Source: Chloroflexota bacterium
GTDB taxonomy: Bacteria; Chloroflexota; UBA6077; SHYK01
NCBI GenBank assembly: GCA_016844585.1
Contig: JAERMM010000001.1
Coordinates: forward strand, 1-43,001
Direction: 5' to 3'
DNA length: 43,001 bases
The notes beneath the pieces are model-generated. The model was not told where the DNA came from. It searched no databases and saw only the letters and a program-made list of their open reading frames with translations. The position numbers and the translations under genes are program-made. Shown here in pieces: positions 1 to 9,695 of this stretch; positions within the stretch are counted from its first letter, which is position 1; each line of letters opens with the position of its first letter.

Positions 1-1
1 C

Positions 2-1246
2 GGTTACTATCTGTCCGATTCGCATGCCGACGCGTTCATCTGCCAGCCAGAGCGGCTCGACGCGATGCAACCGTTGGCGAAGGATCTCGGCGTACGCTAC
101 GTCCACAGCCTGTCGACCGATGGCGCGTCCGGGAGCTTCCAGGTGCTCCTGGCTTCAAGTGCACCCAGCCCAGCGCCCGTCGCCCTCGGCCTGCACGATG
201 TGGCCGCGATCCTCTACACGTCAGGGACCACCGGCCGCCCCAAGGGCGCCGTCCTGACGCAGCAGAATCTCATCTCCAACATCGACGCGTTGCATGAGGC
301 ATGGGGCTGGCGGGACGACGATCTGCTGGTCCACGCGCTGCCGCTTTTCCACACACACGGGCTCTTCGTCGCCGTGAACGGGGTGCTGCGCGCCGGCGCC
401 AGCATGGTATTCCTGCCACGATTCGACCCTGACGCGGTGATCGAATGGCTGCCGCGCGCCAGCGTGTTCATGGGCGTGCCGACCATGTACCACCGACTCG
501 CGCAGGACCATCGGCTAACACCCGACCTCTGCCGATCCATGCGCCTCTTCGTGTCCGGCTCGGCTCCGTTGAGCGTCCATGACTTCGAGGGGTTCCGTGC
601 TCGCTCAGGGCACGCGATCCTCGAACGCTACGGCATGACCGAGACGACCATGAACATCTCCAACCCGCTGACCGGCCCGCGCAAGCCTGGCACGGTTGGA
701 CTGCCGCTGCCGGGCGTCGAGGTTCGCCTTGTCGATCCGGAGTCGCATGTTGAGGTACCGTCGGGCAGCGCGGGCGAGATCTGGCTGCGGGGGCCGAACG
801 TGTTCGCCGGTTACTTCGAGCGGCCCGACGCCACCGCGGAGGCGTTCTCCGACGGGTGGTTTCGAACCGGCGATCTCGCACAACAGGATGCGGACGGGTA
901 CTACGCGATCGTCGGGCGCTGCAAGGACCTCATCATCACCGGAGGCCTGAACGTCTATCCGGCTGAAGTGGAGGCTGTGCTGGACGCCATCGGCGGGGTT
1001 GATGAGAGCGCGGTGATCGGCTTGCCCGACCCGGACCTCGGCGAGCAGGTAACCGCCATCATCGTGCGGTCACAAGCCAGCCAGCCTTTGACGGGCGACG
1101 TTGTGAAGGCGTCCGCGCGCAATCGACTGGCCTCGTACAAGTGTCCGACGCGAGTCGAGTTCGTCGAGTCGCTTCCGAGGAACGCCATGGGTAAGGTTGA
1201 GAAGGCGCGGCTGCGCCAGCAGTTTTCCGGTCCGCCAGCCGGCTGA
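2..1246 (+). CDS. AMP-dependent acyl-CoA synthetase/ligase (malonyl-CoA synthetase-like), 5' end outside window
   Basis: Frame 2 is open from base 2 through the listed ORF; motifs YTSGTTGRPKGA, YGMTETTMN, WFRTGDLAQ, and C-terminal NAMGKVEKARL. Confidence 0.92.
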   Translation, partial: GYYLSDSHADAFICQPERLDAMQPLAKDLGVRYVHSLSTDGASGSFQVLLASSAPSPAPVALGLHDVAAILYTSGTTGRPKGAVLTQQNLISNIDALHEAWGWRDDDLLVHALPLFHTHGLFVAVNGVLRAGASMVFLPRFDPDAVIEWLPRASVFMGVPTMYHRLAQDHRLTPDLCRSMRLFVSGSAPLSVHDFEGFRARSGHAILERYGMTETTMNISNPLTGPRKPGTVGLPLPGVEVRLVDPESHVEVPSGSAGEIWLRGPNVFAGYFERPDATAEAFSDGWFRTGDLAQQDADGYYAIVGRCKDLIITGGLNVYPAEVEAVLDAIGGVDESAVIGLPDPDLGEQVTAIIVRSQASQPLTGDVVKASARNRLASYKCPTRVEFVESLPRNAMGKVEKARLRQQFSGPPAG

Positions 1247-1294
1247 GCGCAACGATCGCGTGCCTCGCCTCGATCAGGGGCCGCCAGTCGCGAC

Positions 1295-2833
1295 CTATCG
1301 CTGAGTTGTTTCGATGAGCCGACGGATGTGATCTACGTCCACCGATTCTCGCAGGGTTGAAGCGAGGCGGTCGTAAGGATCGTCTGCGTCAATGGCGGGC
1401 GATATTGCAATGCCCTGTCGTTCCGCCAGATGGCTTATCAGTGCATCGGCGACCCGTCCGTCTCGGAGCAGGCCGTGCAGATAGGTCCCGACGATGTTGC
1501 CATCGGCGGAACGGGCGCCGTCGAGGCGCTCCAGGCCCTCGCGTTCTCTAACAGCGAAGGCGGCCGGCGCGTTGCACGTCGTCTGGCCCATGTGGATCTC
1601 GTACGCATCGAAACGAGTCTCGCCGCAATGGGTGAACAGTCCACCACCGACCGCGCGTCCTTGAACCTGGATCGTGGTTTTCTCGCCCGCGAAGCGGGTA
1701 ATCGCGGGCAAGAGGCCCAAACCATCATCCACCCCGGCCGGCCCTTCGACCCCATCCGGGTCCTCGATTCGCTCTCCAAGCATCTGATACCCGCCACAAA
1801 TCCCGAGGACCGCTCCCCCGCGCTCGGCATGCGCCATGATGGCGCGATCCAGGTTCCGCTGTCTCAGGAACGCGAGGTCTGCACGCGTGGTTTTGGTCCC
1901 AGGGAGGATCACCAGGGCCGGGTTGCCAAACGCCTCTTCGCTGTCGACGAATCGTAGGCCTACTCCGGGCCTGTTCCTGAGCGAGTCGAAGTCATCGAAG
2001 TTGGAGATCCGTGGCAGGCGAATGACCACGACGTCTATCGATTTCTCGTTGGCGTGCGAATCGTGCGCCTCCACGGTGCCCTCGCCATATGTTCGGACGG
2101 CTGATCCTGGCAACCCCAGTGAGTCCTCTTCAGCGATGCCCAATCGGTCGATCCAGGGTACGACCCCGATGACGGGGCGTTCGAGCCGCTCCTCAATGAA
2201 CGCAATGCCGGGCTGGAACAGCGTCACGTCGCCACGAAACTTGTTGACGACGAATCCCGCCACCCGCGCACGCTCCGCATCGTCGAGCAATGCCATCGTG
2301 CCGACCAGAGAAGCGAACACGCCGCCTCGGTCGATGTCCGCCACAAGCAGGACCGGAGCGTTCGCCGCGTGTGCGACCCGCATGTTGACGATGTCGTGCA
2401 ATTTCAGATTCATCTCGACAGGACTTCCAGCGCCTTCGATGACCACGATGTCGTAGGCGTCCAGCAACGTCCTCAGGCTGTCGAGCACAATCGGCCACAG
2501 CGCCTCTTTGCGCCGCTCGTATTGCGCTGCGTCCATGACCCCTTCGGGCCGCCCGAGTACCACGACCTGAGAGCGGGAATTGCCCTCGGGTTTGAGCAGG
2601 ATTGGGTTCATCTGCACGGTTGGAGTCACTCGCGCCGCCTCGGCCTGCGCGGCCTGGGCGCGACCAATCTCGCGCCCGTCTGGTGTTGCAAACGAGTTGA
2701 GGGCCATGTTCTGAGCCTTGAACGGAGCAACGCGGAAGCCATCCTGCTGGAACAGCCGGCACAGCCCCGCAACGAGCACGCTCTTCCCAACGTGTGACGA
2801 AGTCCCCTGGATCATGAGCGCGCGGCCGGTCAC
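1295..2833 (-). CDS. cobQ: Cobyric acid synthase
   Basis: MIQGTSSHVGKSVLVAGLCRLFQQDG, KAQNMALNS, and GATase motif GICGGYQMLG; GTG start at 2833 gives a GTGA overlap with the upstream gene. Confidence 0.93.
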   Translation of the reverse strand: MTGRALMIQGTSSHVGKSVLVAGLCRLFQQDGFRVAPFKAQNMALNSFATPDGREIGRAQAAQAEAARVTPTVQMNPILLKPEGNSRSQVVVLGRPEGVMDAAQYERRKEALWPIVLDSLRTLLDAYDIVVIEGAGSPVEMNLKLHDIVNMRVAHAANAPVLLVADIDRGGVFASLVGTMALLDDAERARVAGFVVNKFRGDVTLFQPGIAFIEERLERPVIGVVPWIDRLGIAEEDSLGLPGSAVRTYGEGTVEAHDSHANEKSIDVVVIRLPRISNFDDFDSLRNRPGVGLRFVDSEEAFGNPALVILPGTKTTRADLAFLRQRNLDRAIMAHAERGGAVLGICGGYQMLGERIEDPDGVEGPAGVDDGLGLLPAITRFAGEKTTIQVQGRAVGGGLFTHCGETRFDAYEIHMGQTTCNAPAAFAVREREGLERLDGARSADGNIVGTYLHGLLRDGRVADALISHLAERQGIAISPAIDADDPYDRLASTLRESVDVDHIRRLIETTQR

Positions 2834-3945
2834 AGGACCTGCCTCATTGCGTCGAGAAGCGCTTGCTGGTCGGGAATCGGGCGAACGCCAATGCGGATGC
2901 AATCCGTCAGGCCAAAGGACTCACAGTCGCGTACTGCCAGGCCTCTGCTAAGTAGCTCGCGCGTGACTCGCCGGGCGTCCGGGATTGGGAGCAGTACGAA
3001 GTTTGCAACGCTCGGGTACGAGTCCAGGCCGAGGTCATCCAGGCCGCGCACGAGATGCTGACGCGCTGCAGCGACGGCGCGGCGAGACTCAGCCTGGTGC
3101 TCCTCATCGCTCAGCGCCGCAAGGGCAGCGGCCTGCGCCAGGCTATTCACGCTCCAGGGGGGAATAACTCGCCGAATGGCTGCCGCTGCATCCGAAGCAG
3201 CCACCGCGTACCCGACGCGAAGCCCGGCCAGGCCAGCGTCCTTTGTGAGCGAACGCAGAACGACAATGCTGGGCAGCCGCAGAGCAAGCGCGGACGGGAC
3301 CCCATCGCAAAGCGTCAGATAGGCCTCGTCCACCACGATCAGGGTTTCTGAAGAAGCCTTAACCAGCCTCGCAACGATATCCATTGGGAAGGGTGCACCC
3401 GTGGGATTGTTCGGATGGCAAAGCCAGAGGATTCTGGGCCTCTTCTGTCGGACCAGATCCACGATGGTGTCGCCCTCAATAGTCTCGCCCGGTGGAGCTG
3501 CCGCGTGCATCTCTACCTGAGCGCCACATGCCGCCGACCCCACGGCGTACTCCCCGTAGGTTGGTCCCAGCACGAGCGCGACGTCGCCCGGCTTAAGGTA
3601 GGCACGCGCGACCGCCCAGATCACCTCCGTTGAACCGTTCCCCGCCACGATGGCTGTTGGGTCCACCGAGAGGCGCTGCGCAATGGCCTCGCGCAGCGCC
3701 GTCGCATCGCGATCGGGATAGCGAGACACGTCGACGCGTGCAATTGCCTCAGCGACCCGAGGTGAGGGCCCGACAACATTTCCGTTTGCGCTGAAGTCGA
3801 TGATGCAATCTGGCGCTAGGCCGTCGCGACTGGCGTTCGTTGGGTCTACAGCGCCGTGTACGGCGGGCTCCAGTGTCTCGATCCAGGGAACTGGAGTAGG
3901 GCCGCTCCGATCCGTCGCTTGAGGGATGGCCGTTTCCGTATGCAT
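2830..3945 (-). CDS. Threonine-phosphate decarboxylase / histidinol-phosphate aminotransferase-like PLP enzyme of cobalamin synthesis
   Basis: IIDFSANGNVVGPSP, NGSTEVIWAVARAYLKPGD, LCHPNNPTGAPF, VVLRSLTKDAGLAGLRVGY; sits between cbiB and cobQ; ATGA overlap with cbiB. Confidence 0.85.
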   Translation of the reverse strand: MHTETAIPQATDRSGPTPVPWIETLEPAVHGAVDPTNASRDGLAPDCIIDFSANGNVVGPSPRVAEAIARVDVSRYPDRDATALREAIAQRLSVDPTAIVAGNGSTEVIWAVARAYLKPGDVALVLGPTYGEYAVGSAACGAQVEMHAAAPPGETIEGDTIVDLVRQKRPRILWLCHPNNPTGAPFPMDIVARLVKASSETLIVVDEAYLTLCDGVPSALALRLPSIVVLRSLTKDAGLAGLRVGYAVAASDAAAAIRRVIPPWSVNSLAQAAALAALSDEEHQAESRRAVAAARQHLVRGLDDLGLDSYPSVANFVLLPIPDARRVTRELLSRGLAVRDCESFGLTDCIRIGVRPIPDQQALLDAMRQVL

Positions 3946-4910
3946 CAGTGTTGCTGAAGGAGCGGAACGATGACATCTGCCGAGATGCTCAGGACCGTTA
4001 CTGCGACGAGTGCGAATGTGGCGGCTAGCGCGGCGGTCCAGCGCGCAATGTGGATGCCTCGTCGGATCGTGGATGGCGTGCGCTCCGCCTGCGGATCTCC
4101 GAGTCGGTAGTGGCCAACCTTCTCGAGTTGAACGCCAAGGGCTCCTGCCATTGCGGCCATCGGCCAACCCGCATTTGGGCTCTCCGTCCGCTTGTGGTCG
4201 CGAAACGCGTGCGACGCCGCTCGACCGGGATGGGCGCGCGCGACGATGGCCGCGCTCACCAGGAGAAGCGCGGTGAGGCGGGCAGGGATGAGGTTTACGA
4301 GGTCGTCGAGGCGCGCCGCGACCTTGCCGAGATGCTCGAACTGGCCACGGTATCCGATCATGGCGTCGAGCGTGTTGATCGCCCGATAGGCAACCGCTCC
4401 AGGCACTCCGAACAACGCGAAGTAGAAGAGCGGCCCCACCCAGGAATCACTCAGATTCTCCGCCAGTGACTCGATGGCGCTGGACGTCAGCAGGCTCGAG
4501 GGTAGCGATTCCGTGTCGCGACTCACCAGCGCTCGAAGCGTGTTTCTCGCCCCGATCAAGTCTCCAGCAGCGATCTCGTCGGCGACCGTGAGGGTTTCCC
4601 GGTCGAGCTGGCGATACGACATACTCACCTTCAGCAGCAACGCGCCCGCGATGATCGCGACCGGCGGGCTGATCCCATCAAGGATATCCAGAATCAGGGT
4701 GCTCACAAACGCCACGCCAACGCCGACGCCGAGAACCATCGCGGCGCCATACAGCAGCCGGATCACGTCGCCGCGATTGGGCGCCAACACCACCAGCTTC
4801 GCGATCAGGCGGCCCAGGAGCGCGACCGGGTGCAGAGGGCTCACCGGGTCGCCGACTGCGAGCTCCGCAAGCAGGGCTAACGAAAGGACGATGGCTGCTT
4901 CTGGAGGCAT
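3945..4910 (-). CDS. cbiB: Adenosylcobinamide-phosphate synthase (CbiB/CobD family)
   Basis: GDPVSPLHPVALLGRLI, SIESLAENLSDSWVGPLFYFALFGVPGAVAYRAINTLDAMIGYR; multiple hydrophobic segments. Confidence 0.92.
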   Translation of the reverse strand: MPPEAAIVLSLALLAELAVGDPVSPLHPVALLGRLIAKLVVLAPNRGDVIRLLYGAAMVLGVGVGVAFVSTLILDILDGISPPVAIIAGALLLKVSMSYRQLDRETLTVADEIAAGDLIGARNTLRALVSRDTESLPSSLLTSSAIESLAENLSDSWVGPLFYFALFGVPGAVAYRAINTLDAMIGYRGQFEHLGKVAARLDDLVNLIPARLTALLLVSAAIVARAHPGRAASHAFRDHKRTESPNAGWPMAAMAGALGVQLEKVGHYRLGDPQAERTPSTIRRGIHIARWTAALAATFALVAVTVLSISADVIVPLLQQH

Positions 4911-4947
4911 CGGAAGCTCGATTCCTGGCGGGTTCGGCTGCACGCGA

Positions 4948-4953
4948 TATAGT
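4948..4953 (+). promoter_or_regulatory. Candidate -10 element (TATAGT)
   Basis: TATAGT in the divergent cbiB/4971 intergenic region; no convincing -35. Confidence 0.3.
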
Positions 4954-4970
4954 ACCCATCTACCTCGCGG

Positions 4971-7070
4971 ATGGTCCGCGATGAGGCGAAAGGGCAAGAT
5001 CTCCGTGGCAGAATCGGAACGGAGCGCCGCCTCTTGGCCCAGGTCGTGCTGCGAATAGCTGTCGTCCAGCCGCCGGGCTCAACCTCTGACGAGCCGCCGG
5101 TGCTGTTGACGGACGCCCAGCGTGGATGGTTTCGTCGCAGCCGCATCGAGCCAATCGCTTTGTCTCTGAGCCTGCGCGGCGACGTCGGATCGCACGATGA
5201 GATCCTCTCGAGCATCGAGGAAACCTTCCTCGGAGCAATGCGCTACACAGTCACAACGAGCCTGACCCGCGCCCTGCTTGCCGCCCATGAGCTGCTGTCG
5301 CGAGAGAATGCGCTGTCACTGCCTGACCAGCGTCGGTTTGGAAGCGCCGTGATTGCTGTCGCGCGCCCCGACGGCATCTACGTGGCGCGAGTTGGCCATA
5401 CGCTGGTCGGGTGGTTCGATGCTACCGGCGGGCAGGTTCGATCGGACGATGCCGGCAGCCGTGAGGATCAAGAGCAGGTCAGCGAGCTCGGCGGTCCGTC
5501 GAAGCCACGCGTGACGACCGAGTTTTTCCCGCTCAGCGCTGGTGAGGCGGTGTTCTTGCTTCCGGGGGTAACGGCCTCGACCGTGGGTGCGAATTCCCTT
5601 GCCACAGATGGTCGTACCGATGTGGATCTGGAACCGGCGTCCAGGCTACTAGGGCAGGCGCCCGCGGCCAGCGCGGGCCTCGTGTTGTGGTGGCCTGGCG
5701 GCGACGACGACGTTGCGGACGAGCGCTGGGTTGGGTGGGGCTCCGGTGCCGCGCACTCGCCCACGCTGACCCGCAAACCGCCGGCGCGCGCGGCGCCGTC
5801 TCTGCTCACGTCGGCGGTGGGACTGGAAACCAGCGAAACCGAAGCCCCGCCATCGTCTCCCACGGGTCAGGTGGAGTCCGATGTCGTGGCGGCCTCCGGC
5901 TCGCCCCGTGCGCCGGCCCACCTCCCACTCGTCCAAATGCGCTCTGTAACCAAGCGAACCGCTCTGCTGCCTCTCGTGGTGCTCGCGGGCTTGCTTGTGT
6001 TTGCCATCGCGCTGCTGCGCGGAGCATTTCCGTCCCCCAGCGCGCCGGAGCGATCGCTGTCCGACGCAGGCCGTCTCATACAGCAGGCGCGCGCAATCGG
6101 AGACCGGGAGAGGTCGACGCCGCTTCTCGACGAGGCGATCTCCATTCTCGAGCCGCAGGCAGATCGAGATGAGGGGGCTCGCGCACTGCTTGCCGATGCG
6201 CGAATCGAGCGGGACAGGGTTCTGAACATTGTCCGTGTGACCCCAGCTCAGGTTCAAAGGCTGGCGCTGCCGAGCAGCCCATCTCCTCGCCCCGTGGCGC
6301 TCTGGAAAACCGACGAACGGCTCCTTGTGCTCGATCTTGGCGCGCAGATCCTCATTCGAACAAATGCTGATGGGACTGGTTTCGAGGCAGCGCTGAGTCC
6401 TGGTGATCCCATTGGGGGTCAGCAGATCGGCTTGTTCGTCACCGGCGCCTGGTCTCCCCCGAGAGGTGCGAATACGCAGGGCCAGCTGATGATCGTCGAC
6501 AGCGAGCGGCGACTGGTGGCGATTGCCCAGAACGGCGACGTGGCACAGCGCTGGGCGCCGCCGGACTCCGCGCGGTGGGAGCGGCTTGGGCCCGCTGCCG
6601 CGACCTACGACGACTTGTTCCTCGTCGATACCGGCGCCAGCCAGGTGTGGAGATACCCCGCCCGGGCGGTGGGCGCCCTCGGTTCGATCGTCCTTACGTC
6701 GGACCAGGAGCCCCGCCTTTCATCTGTCGTTGACCTGGCGACCGATGGAAACCTGTACCTCCTATTCGGAGACGGCCAGATCGAAAAGTTGGCCCCGGGA
6801 GGCGCCGTGCTGCCCTTCGACGGCGAAGTGCCGGACCGGCCTCTGAGAAACGCCGTCGCCGTGTATGCGCATCCGGACCTGGATCGGATCTGGGTGCTCG
6901 ATCCCGTGGAATCGCGGGTGGTCGAGTTTACGGTCGAGGGTCGGTACACGCGACAATACGTCTTTCCCGCCGAGCTGTTTCGGGGCGCCGTCAATCTGGA
7001 CGTGGATGCGAGAGCGGGCGAGCTGCGCGTCCTTACCACACAGTCTGTGCTGCTCGCCCAATTAGAATAG
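4971..7070 (+). CDS. Multi-domain membrane protein: N-terminal phosphatase-like region, one TM helix, C-terminal beta-propeller-like region
   Basis: Long ORF just upstream of tsaD; segments [29 protein letters not shown] and [38 protein letters not shown], repeated blade-like segments after it. True start could be later (around 5044). Confidence 0.6.
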   Translation: MVRDEAKGQDLRGRIGTERRLLAQVVLRIAVVQPPGSTSDEPPVLLTDAQRGWFRRSRIEPIALSLSLRGDVGSHDEILSSIEETFLGAMRYTVTTSLTRALLAAHELLSRENALSLPDQRRFGSAVIAVARPDGIYVARVGHTLVGWFDATGGQVRSDDAGSREDQEQVSELGGPSKPRVTTEFFPLSAGEAVFLLPGVTASTVGANSLATDGRTDVDLEPASRLLGQAPAASAGLVLWWPGGDDDVADERWVGWGSGAAHSPTLTRKPPARAAPSLLTSAVGLETSETEAPPSSPTGQVESDVVAASGSPRAPAHLPLVQMRSVTKRTALLPLVVLAGLLVFAIALLRGAFPSPSAPERSLSDAGRLIQQARAIGDRERSTPLLDEAISILEPQADRDEGARALLADARIERDRVLNIVRVTPAQVQRLALPSSPSPRPVALWKTDERLLVLDLGAQILIRTNADGTGFEAALSPGDPIGGQQIGLFVTGAWSPPRGANTQGQLMIVDSERRLVAIAQNGDVAQRWAPPDSARWERLGPAAATYDDLFLVDTGASQVWRYPARAVGALGSIVLTSDQEPRLSSVVDLATDGNLYLLFGDGQIEKLAPGGAVLPFDGEVPDRPLRNAVAVYAHPDLDRIWVLDPVESRVVEFTVEGRYTRQYVFPAELFRGAVNLDVDARAGELRVLTTQSVLLAQLE

Positions 7071-7075
7071 TGGCC

Positions 7076-8086
7076 ATGCGCGTTCTAGCCATCGAAAGCT
7101 CGTGCGATGAAACCGCGGCTGCCGTCATTCGAGACGGACGCTGGATCGAGGGCAACGCGGTTGCGAGCCAGATCCCTCTGCATCAGCAGTTCGGTGGCAT
7201 CGTTCCCGAGGTCGCCTCACGCGCGCACGTCCAGGCTATCGTCCCGGTCATTCGGGATGCGATGGCCCAGGCAGAGGCTACCTGGGACGACATCGACGTC
7301 GTCGCGGGGACCATGGGGCCAGGTCTCGCCGGCTCGCTGATCATCGGCTTGAATGCCGCCAAGGCAATTGCATACGCTCGTGATCTTCCATTCGTGGGCG
7401 TCAATCATCTCGAGGGGCACATCTACGCGAACTGGCTCGCGCCGGCCTCCGAGGAACACAGGCCACCCGCAGAGCCCGAGTTCCCCCTCCTCTGTCTGGT
7501 CGTCTCTGGCGGACATACTGACCTGGTCTTGATGCGTGGCCATGGGGATCTGACGCGCCTTGGACGCACCCGCGATGATGCCGCCGGCGAGGCCTTCGAC
7601 AAGGTGGCGCGCATTCTTGGTCTGGGCTTTCCGGGTGGACCGATCATTCAGAAGGCGGCCGAGAGCGGTGATCCGAAGCGGTACCCGCTACCGCGGGCCT
7701 GGCTGAAAGGATCTTGGGACTTCAGTTTCAGTGGACTAAAGACCGCTGCTCTGCGGCTCGTGCAGTCCTTCCCTGAAGGTGAGGTGTCCGTCTCGGACGT
7801 AGCCGCGGCGTTCCAGGAGTCCGTCGCCGACGTGCTGTCGACGAAGACGGCGCAGGCTGCCACCGAGTTAAACGCCCGTCAAGTGGCTGTCGCCGGTGGC
7901 GTCGCAGCAAATAGCGCGCTCCGCGCAATGGTCCAGGAGCGGTCGCCTGTCCCGGTACGGTTGCCTCCGCTCAAGTACTGCACTGATAACGCCGCCATGA
8001 TCGGCAGCGCAGGGTATTATCGATACCTGGCTGGTGTTCGTTCCGATCTCACGACGGATGTATCGGCGAATCTCCCTATCGCCTGA
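7076..8086 (+). CDS. tsaD: tRNA N6-adenosine threonylcarbamoyltransferase
   Basis: [70 protein letters not shown]. Confidence 0.96.
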   Translation: MRVLAIESSCDETAAAVIRDGRWIEGNAVASQIPLHQQFGGIVPEVASRAHVQAIVPVIRDAMAQAEATWDDIDVVAGTMGPGLAGSLIIGLNAAKAIAYARDLPFVGVNHLEGHIYANWLAPASEEHRPPAEPEFPLLCLVVSGGHTDLVLMRGHGDLTRLGRTRDDAAGEAFDKVARILGLGFPGGPIIQKAAESGDPKRYPLPRAWLKGSWDFSFSGLKTAALRLVQSFPEGEVSVSDVAAAFQESVADVLSTKTAQAATELNARQVAVAGGVAANSALRAMVQERSPVPVRLPPLKYCTDNAAMIGSAGYYRYLAGVRSDLTTDVSANLPIA

Positions 8087-8113
8087 CTACGACGAACCCA
8101 CCAACTTCACCAG
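7945..8113. repeat. Direct repeat copy A: tsaD 3' end, stop codon and 3' tail of the convergent HicA-like gene
   Basis: Aligns by eye to 12738-12903 with 10 substitutions in the coding part and one length difference after the stop. Confidence 0.95.
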
Positions 8114-8335
8114 CTCGTCTGGCGCCATCCCCATGGCCGCGGCGATCTGCTTCAGCGCCGGATGGCTAAGATTTCCGCTCGGGTTCAGCGGGAGAAGCAC
8201 TTCGCCGAAGACCTCATGTTTGAGCTTCAGGTGCTTATGGTGCCCGGCCTGCACAGCGTAACCCTGGCGCTGCAGAAAGCGCCGCATCTCGCTCGTCTTG
8301 ATCGACGACAGGGCGAACCCCTTCGATTTTCCCAT
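8087..8335 (-). CDS. HicA-like (YcfA family) small protein, no HicB partner adjacent
   Basis: EMRRFLQRQGYAVQAGHHKHLKLKHEVFGEVLLPLN...LSHPALKQIAAAMGM resembles the HicA dsRBD-like fold pattern. Confidence 0.5.
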   Translation of the reverse strand: MGKSKGFALSSIKTSEMRRFLQRQGYAVQAGHHKHLKLKHEVFGEVLLPLNPSGNLSHPALKQIAAAMGMAPDELVKLVGSS

Positions 8336-8382
8336 GCCTGAGTCACTCCGTCCCGCGAGTGCCCACCGGCAGGCCTACTTGA

Positions 8383-9597
8383 CTACGGCATGCCCAGCCC
8401 GAGACCGAAGTAGAACTGACCTGTCTTCTCCCACCAAACCGGGGAGACCGCGAGGTGCTGTCCCGCTGTATGGATGTCGCGCAGGCAGCGCTCCAAGCGG
8501 TGACCCGAGTAAATGGGGGTCGCACCTGCCAAAGCGAATACCATGTCTACCGCTTTGACACAGGAAGCACCGGTGTTGACGCAGGCCAGCCGCCGGTTGG
8601 CTTCCACGTCCTCGGGCACACCCTTGCTCGTCCTGACCGCATCCATGAGGTCGCGCGCTACCTGGTAAAGATACGCACGCGACGATTGGACGAGTGCTTC
8701 GGCTCTCGCTACTTCGGCGTGGATCGTTGGTCGCGATGCCAGGCCAGTCTGGCTCATGGTGGGCGTTTTCTCCCTTGCCAACGCGACGAAGGCGTCGATC
8801 GAGGCCCGGGCCGTACCGAGAAGGACGGAAGCCAGAGCCATGCTGAACAATGGCATGATCCCCGTCTTGAACAATGGGCCAGATACCTGTGGGGTTGTCG
8901 TAAAGAGGGAGAACACGCGATGCTCGGGCACGAAAACGTCGGCGACGGTGAAGTCGGTGCTTCCGGTCCCGCGCAGCCCCATCGAGTTCCACGTGTCGAG
9001 AATCTGGCAATCCTCGCGACGGAAGAACATCACCCTGAAGTCTGGCGCCGCGCCCGGTCCCATGCGCGGCGCGTCTCCATCGAAGACGAGAGCCACGGCA
9101 CCGAGCCAGTCGCCATGGTGACAACCGCTCGCCAGCGGCCACTGTCCGCTTAGCCTGTATCCCTCATTCACAGGCGTGGCGCGGCCCTTTGGAGCCACCG
9201 AACCGGGGATCGGGACGTTCGGGCCGTTTGCGTAAATTTCTTTGGCGCCTTCCTCTGGAAGGAACGCGGCCAAAACGGCTCCGGCGGCGAGGTTTGCGAA
9301 GACCCAGCCGGCCGCTCCGTCCATTTGTGACACGTGCTCGACGGCTTCCATGAAGGCTGGGAGATCGATCTCGCTTCCACCGTACTCCTTCGGCGTCCAT
9401 AGCTGGAAAAGGCCCGCATCGCTCATCGCTCTGACAACAGCGTCTGGGAGACGGCGCTCCCGTTCGCCATCGTCTCGGTGCTGCTCAATGGCCTGCGAAA
9501 CGGGCTCCAGCAAAACTTGCGTGTCCCCTCTTCCGAGTTCGACTGCCGACAATGTTGCCTCCAAGGTCGCTGTTGGCTGTTCGCCATGATCGCACAA
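8383..9597 (-). CDS. Acyl-CoA dehydrogenase-family flavoprotein (HsaA/DszC-type monooxygenase-like)
   Basis: LFQLWTPKEYGGSEIDLPAFMEAVEHVSQMDGAAGWVFANLAAG, WPLASGCHHGDW, WNSMGLRGTGSTDFTVADVFVPEH. Confidence 0.82.
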   Translation of the reverse strand: MCDHGEQPTATLEATLSAVELGRGDTQVLLEPVSQAIEQHRDDGERERRLPDAVVRAMSDAGLFQLWTPKEYGGSEIDLPAFMEAVEHVSQMDGAAGWVFANLAAGAVLAAFLPEEGAKEIYANGPNVPIPGSVAPKGRATPVNEGYRLSGQWPLASGCHHGDWLGAVALVFDGDAPRMGPGAAPDFRVMFFRREDCQILDTWNSMGLRGTGSTDFTVADVFVPEHRVFSLFTTTPQVSGPLFKTGIMPLFSMALASVLLGTARASIDAFVALAREKTPTMSQTGLASRPTIHAEVARAEALVQSSRAYLYQVARDLMDAVRTSKGVPEDVEANRRLACVNTGASCVKAVDMVFALAGATPIYSGHRLERCLRDIHTAGQHLAVSPVWWEKTGQFYFGLGLGMP

Positions 9598-9695
9598 GGG
9601 AAAGAATCAACGATGCGACGCGTGTTGTGCATCGGGCAACTGACCTATATGCTTGATCGAGTCGAGCTATTGGAACTCTTGAAGGCGGTTCAGCA

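Noticed and set aside
4911-4970. Cobalamin riboswitch upstream of the cbiB operon
   Set aside because: The divergent intergenic space is too short and no B12-box-like sequence was seen.
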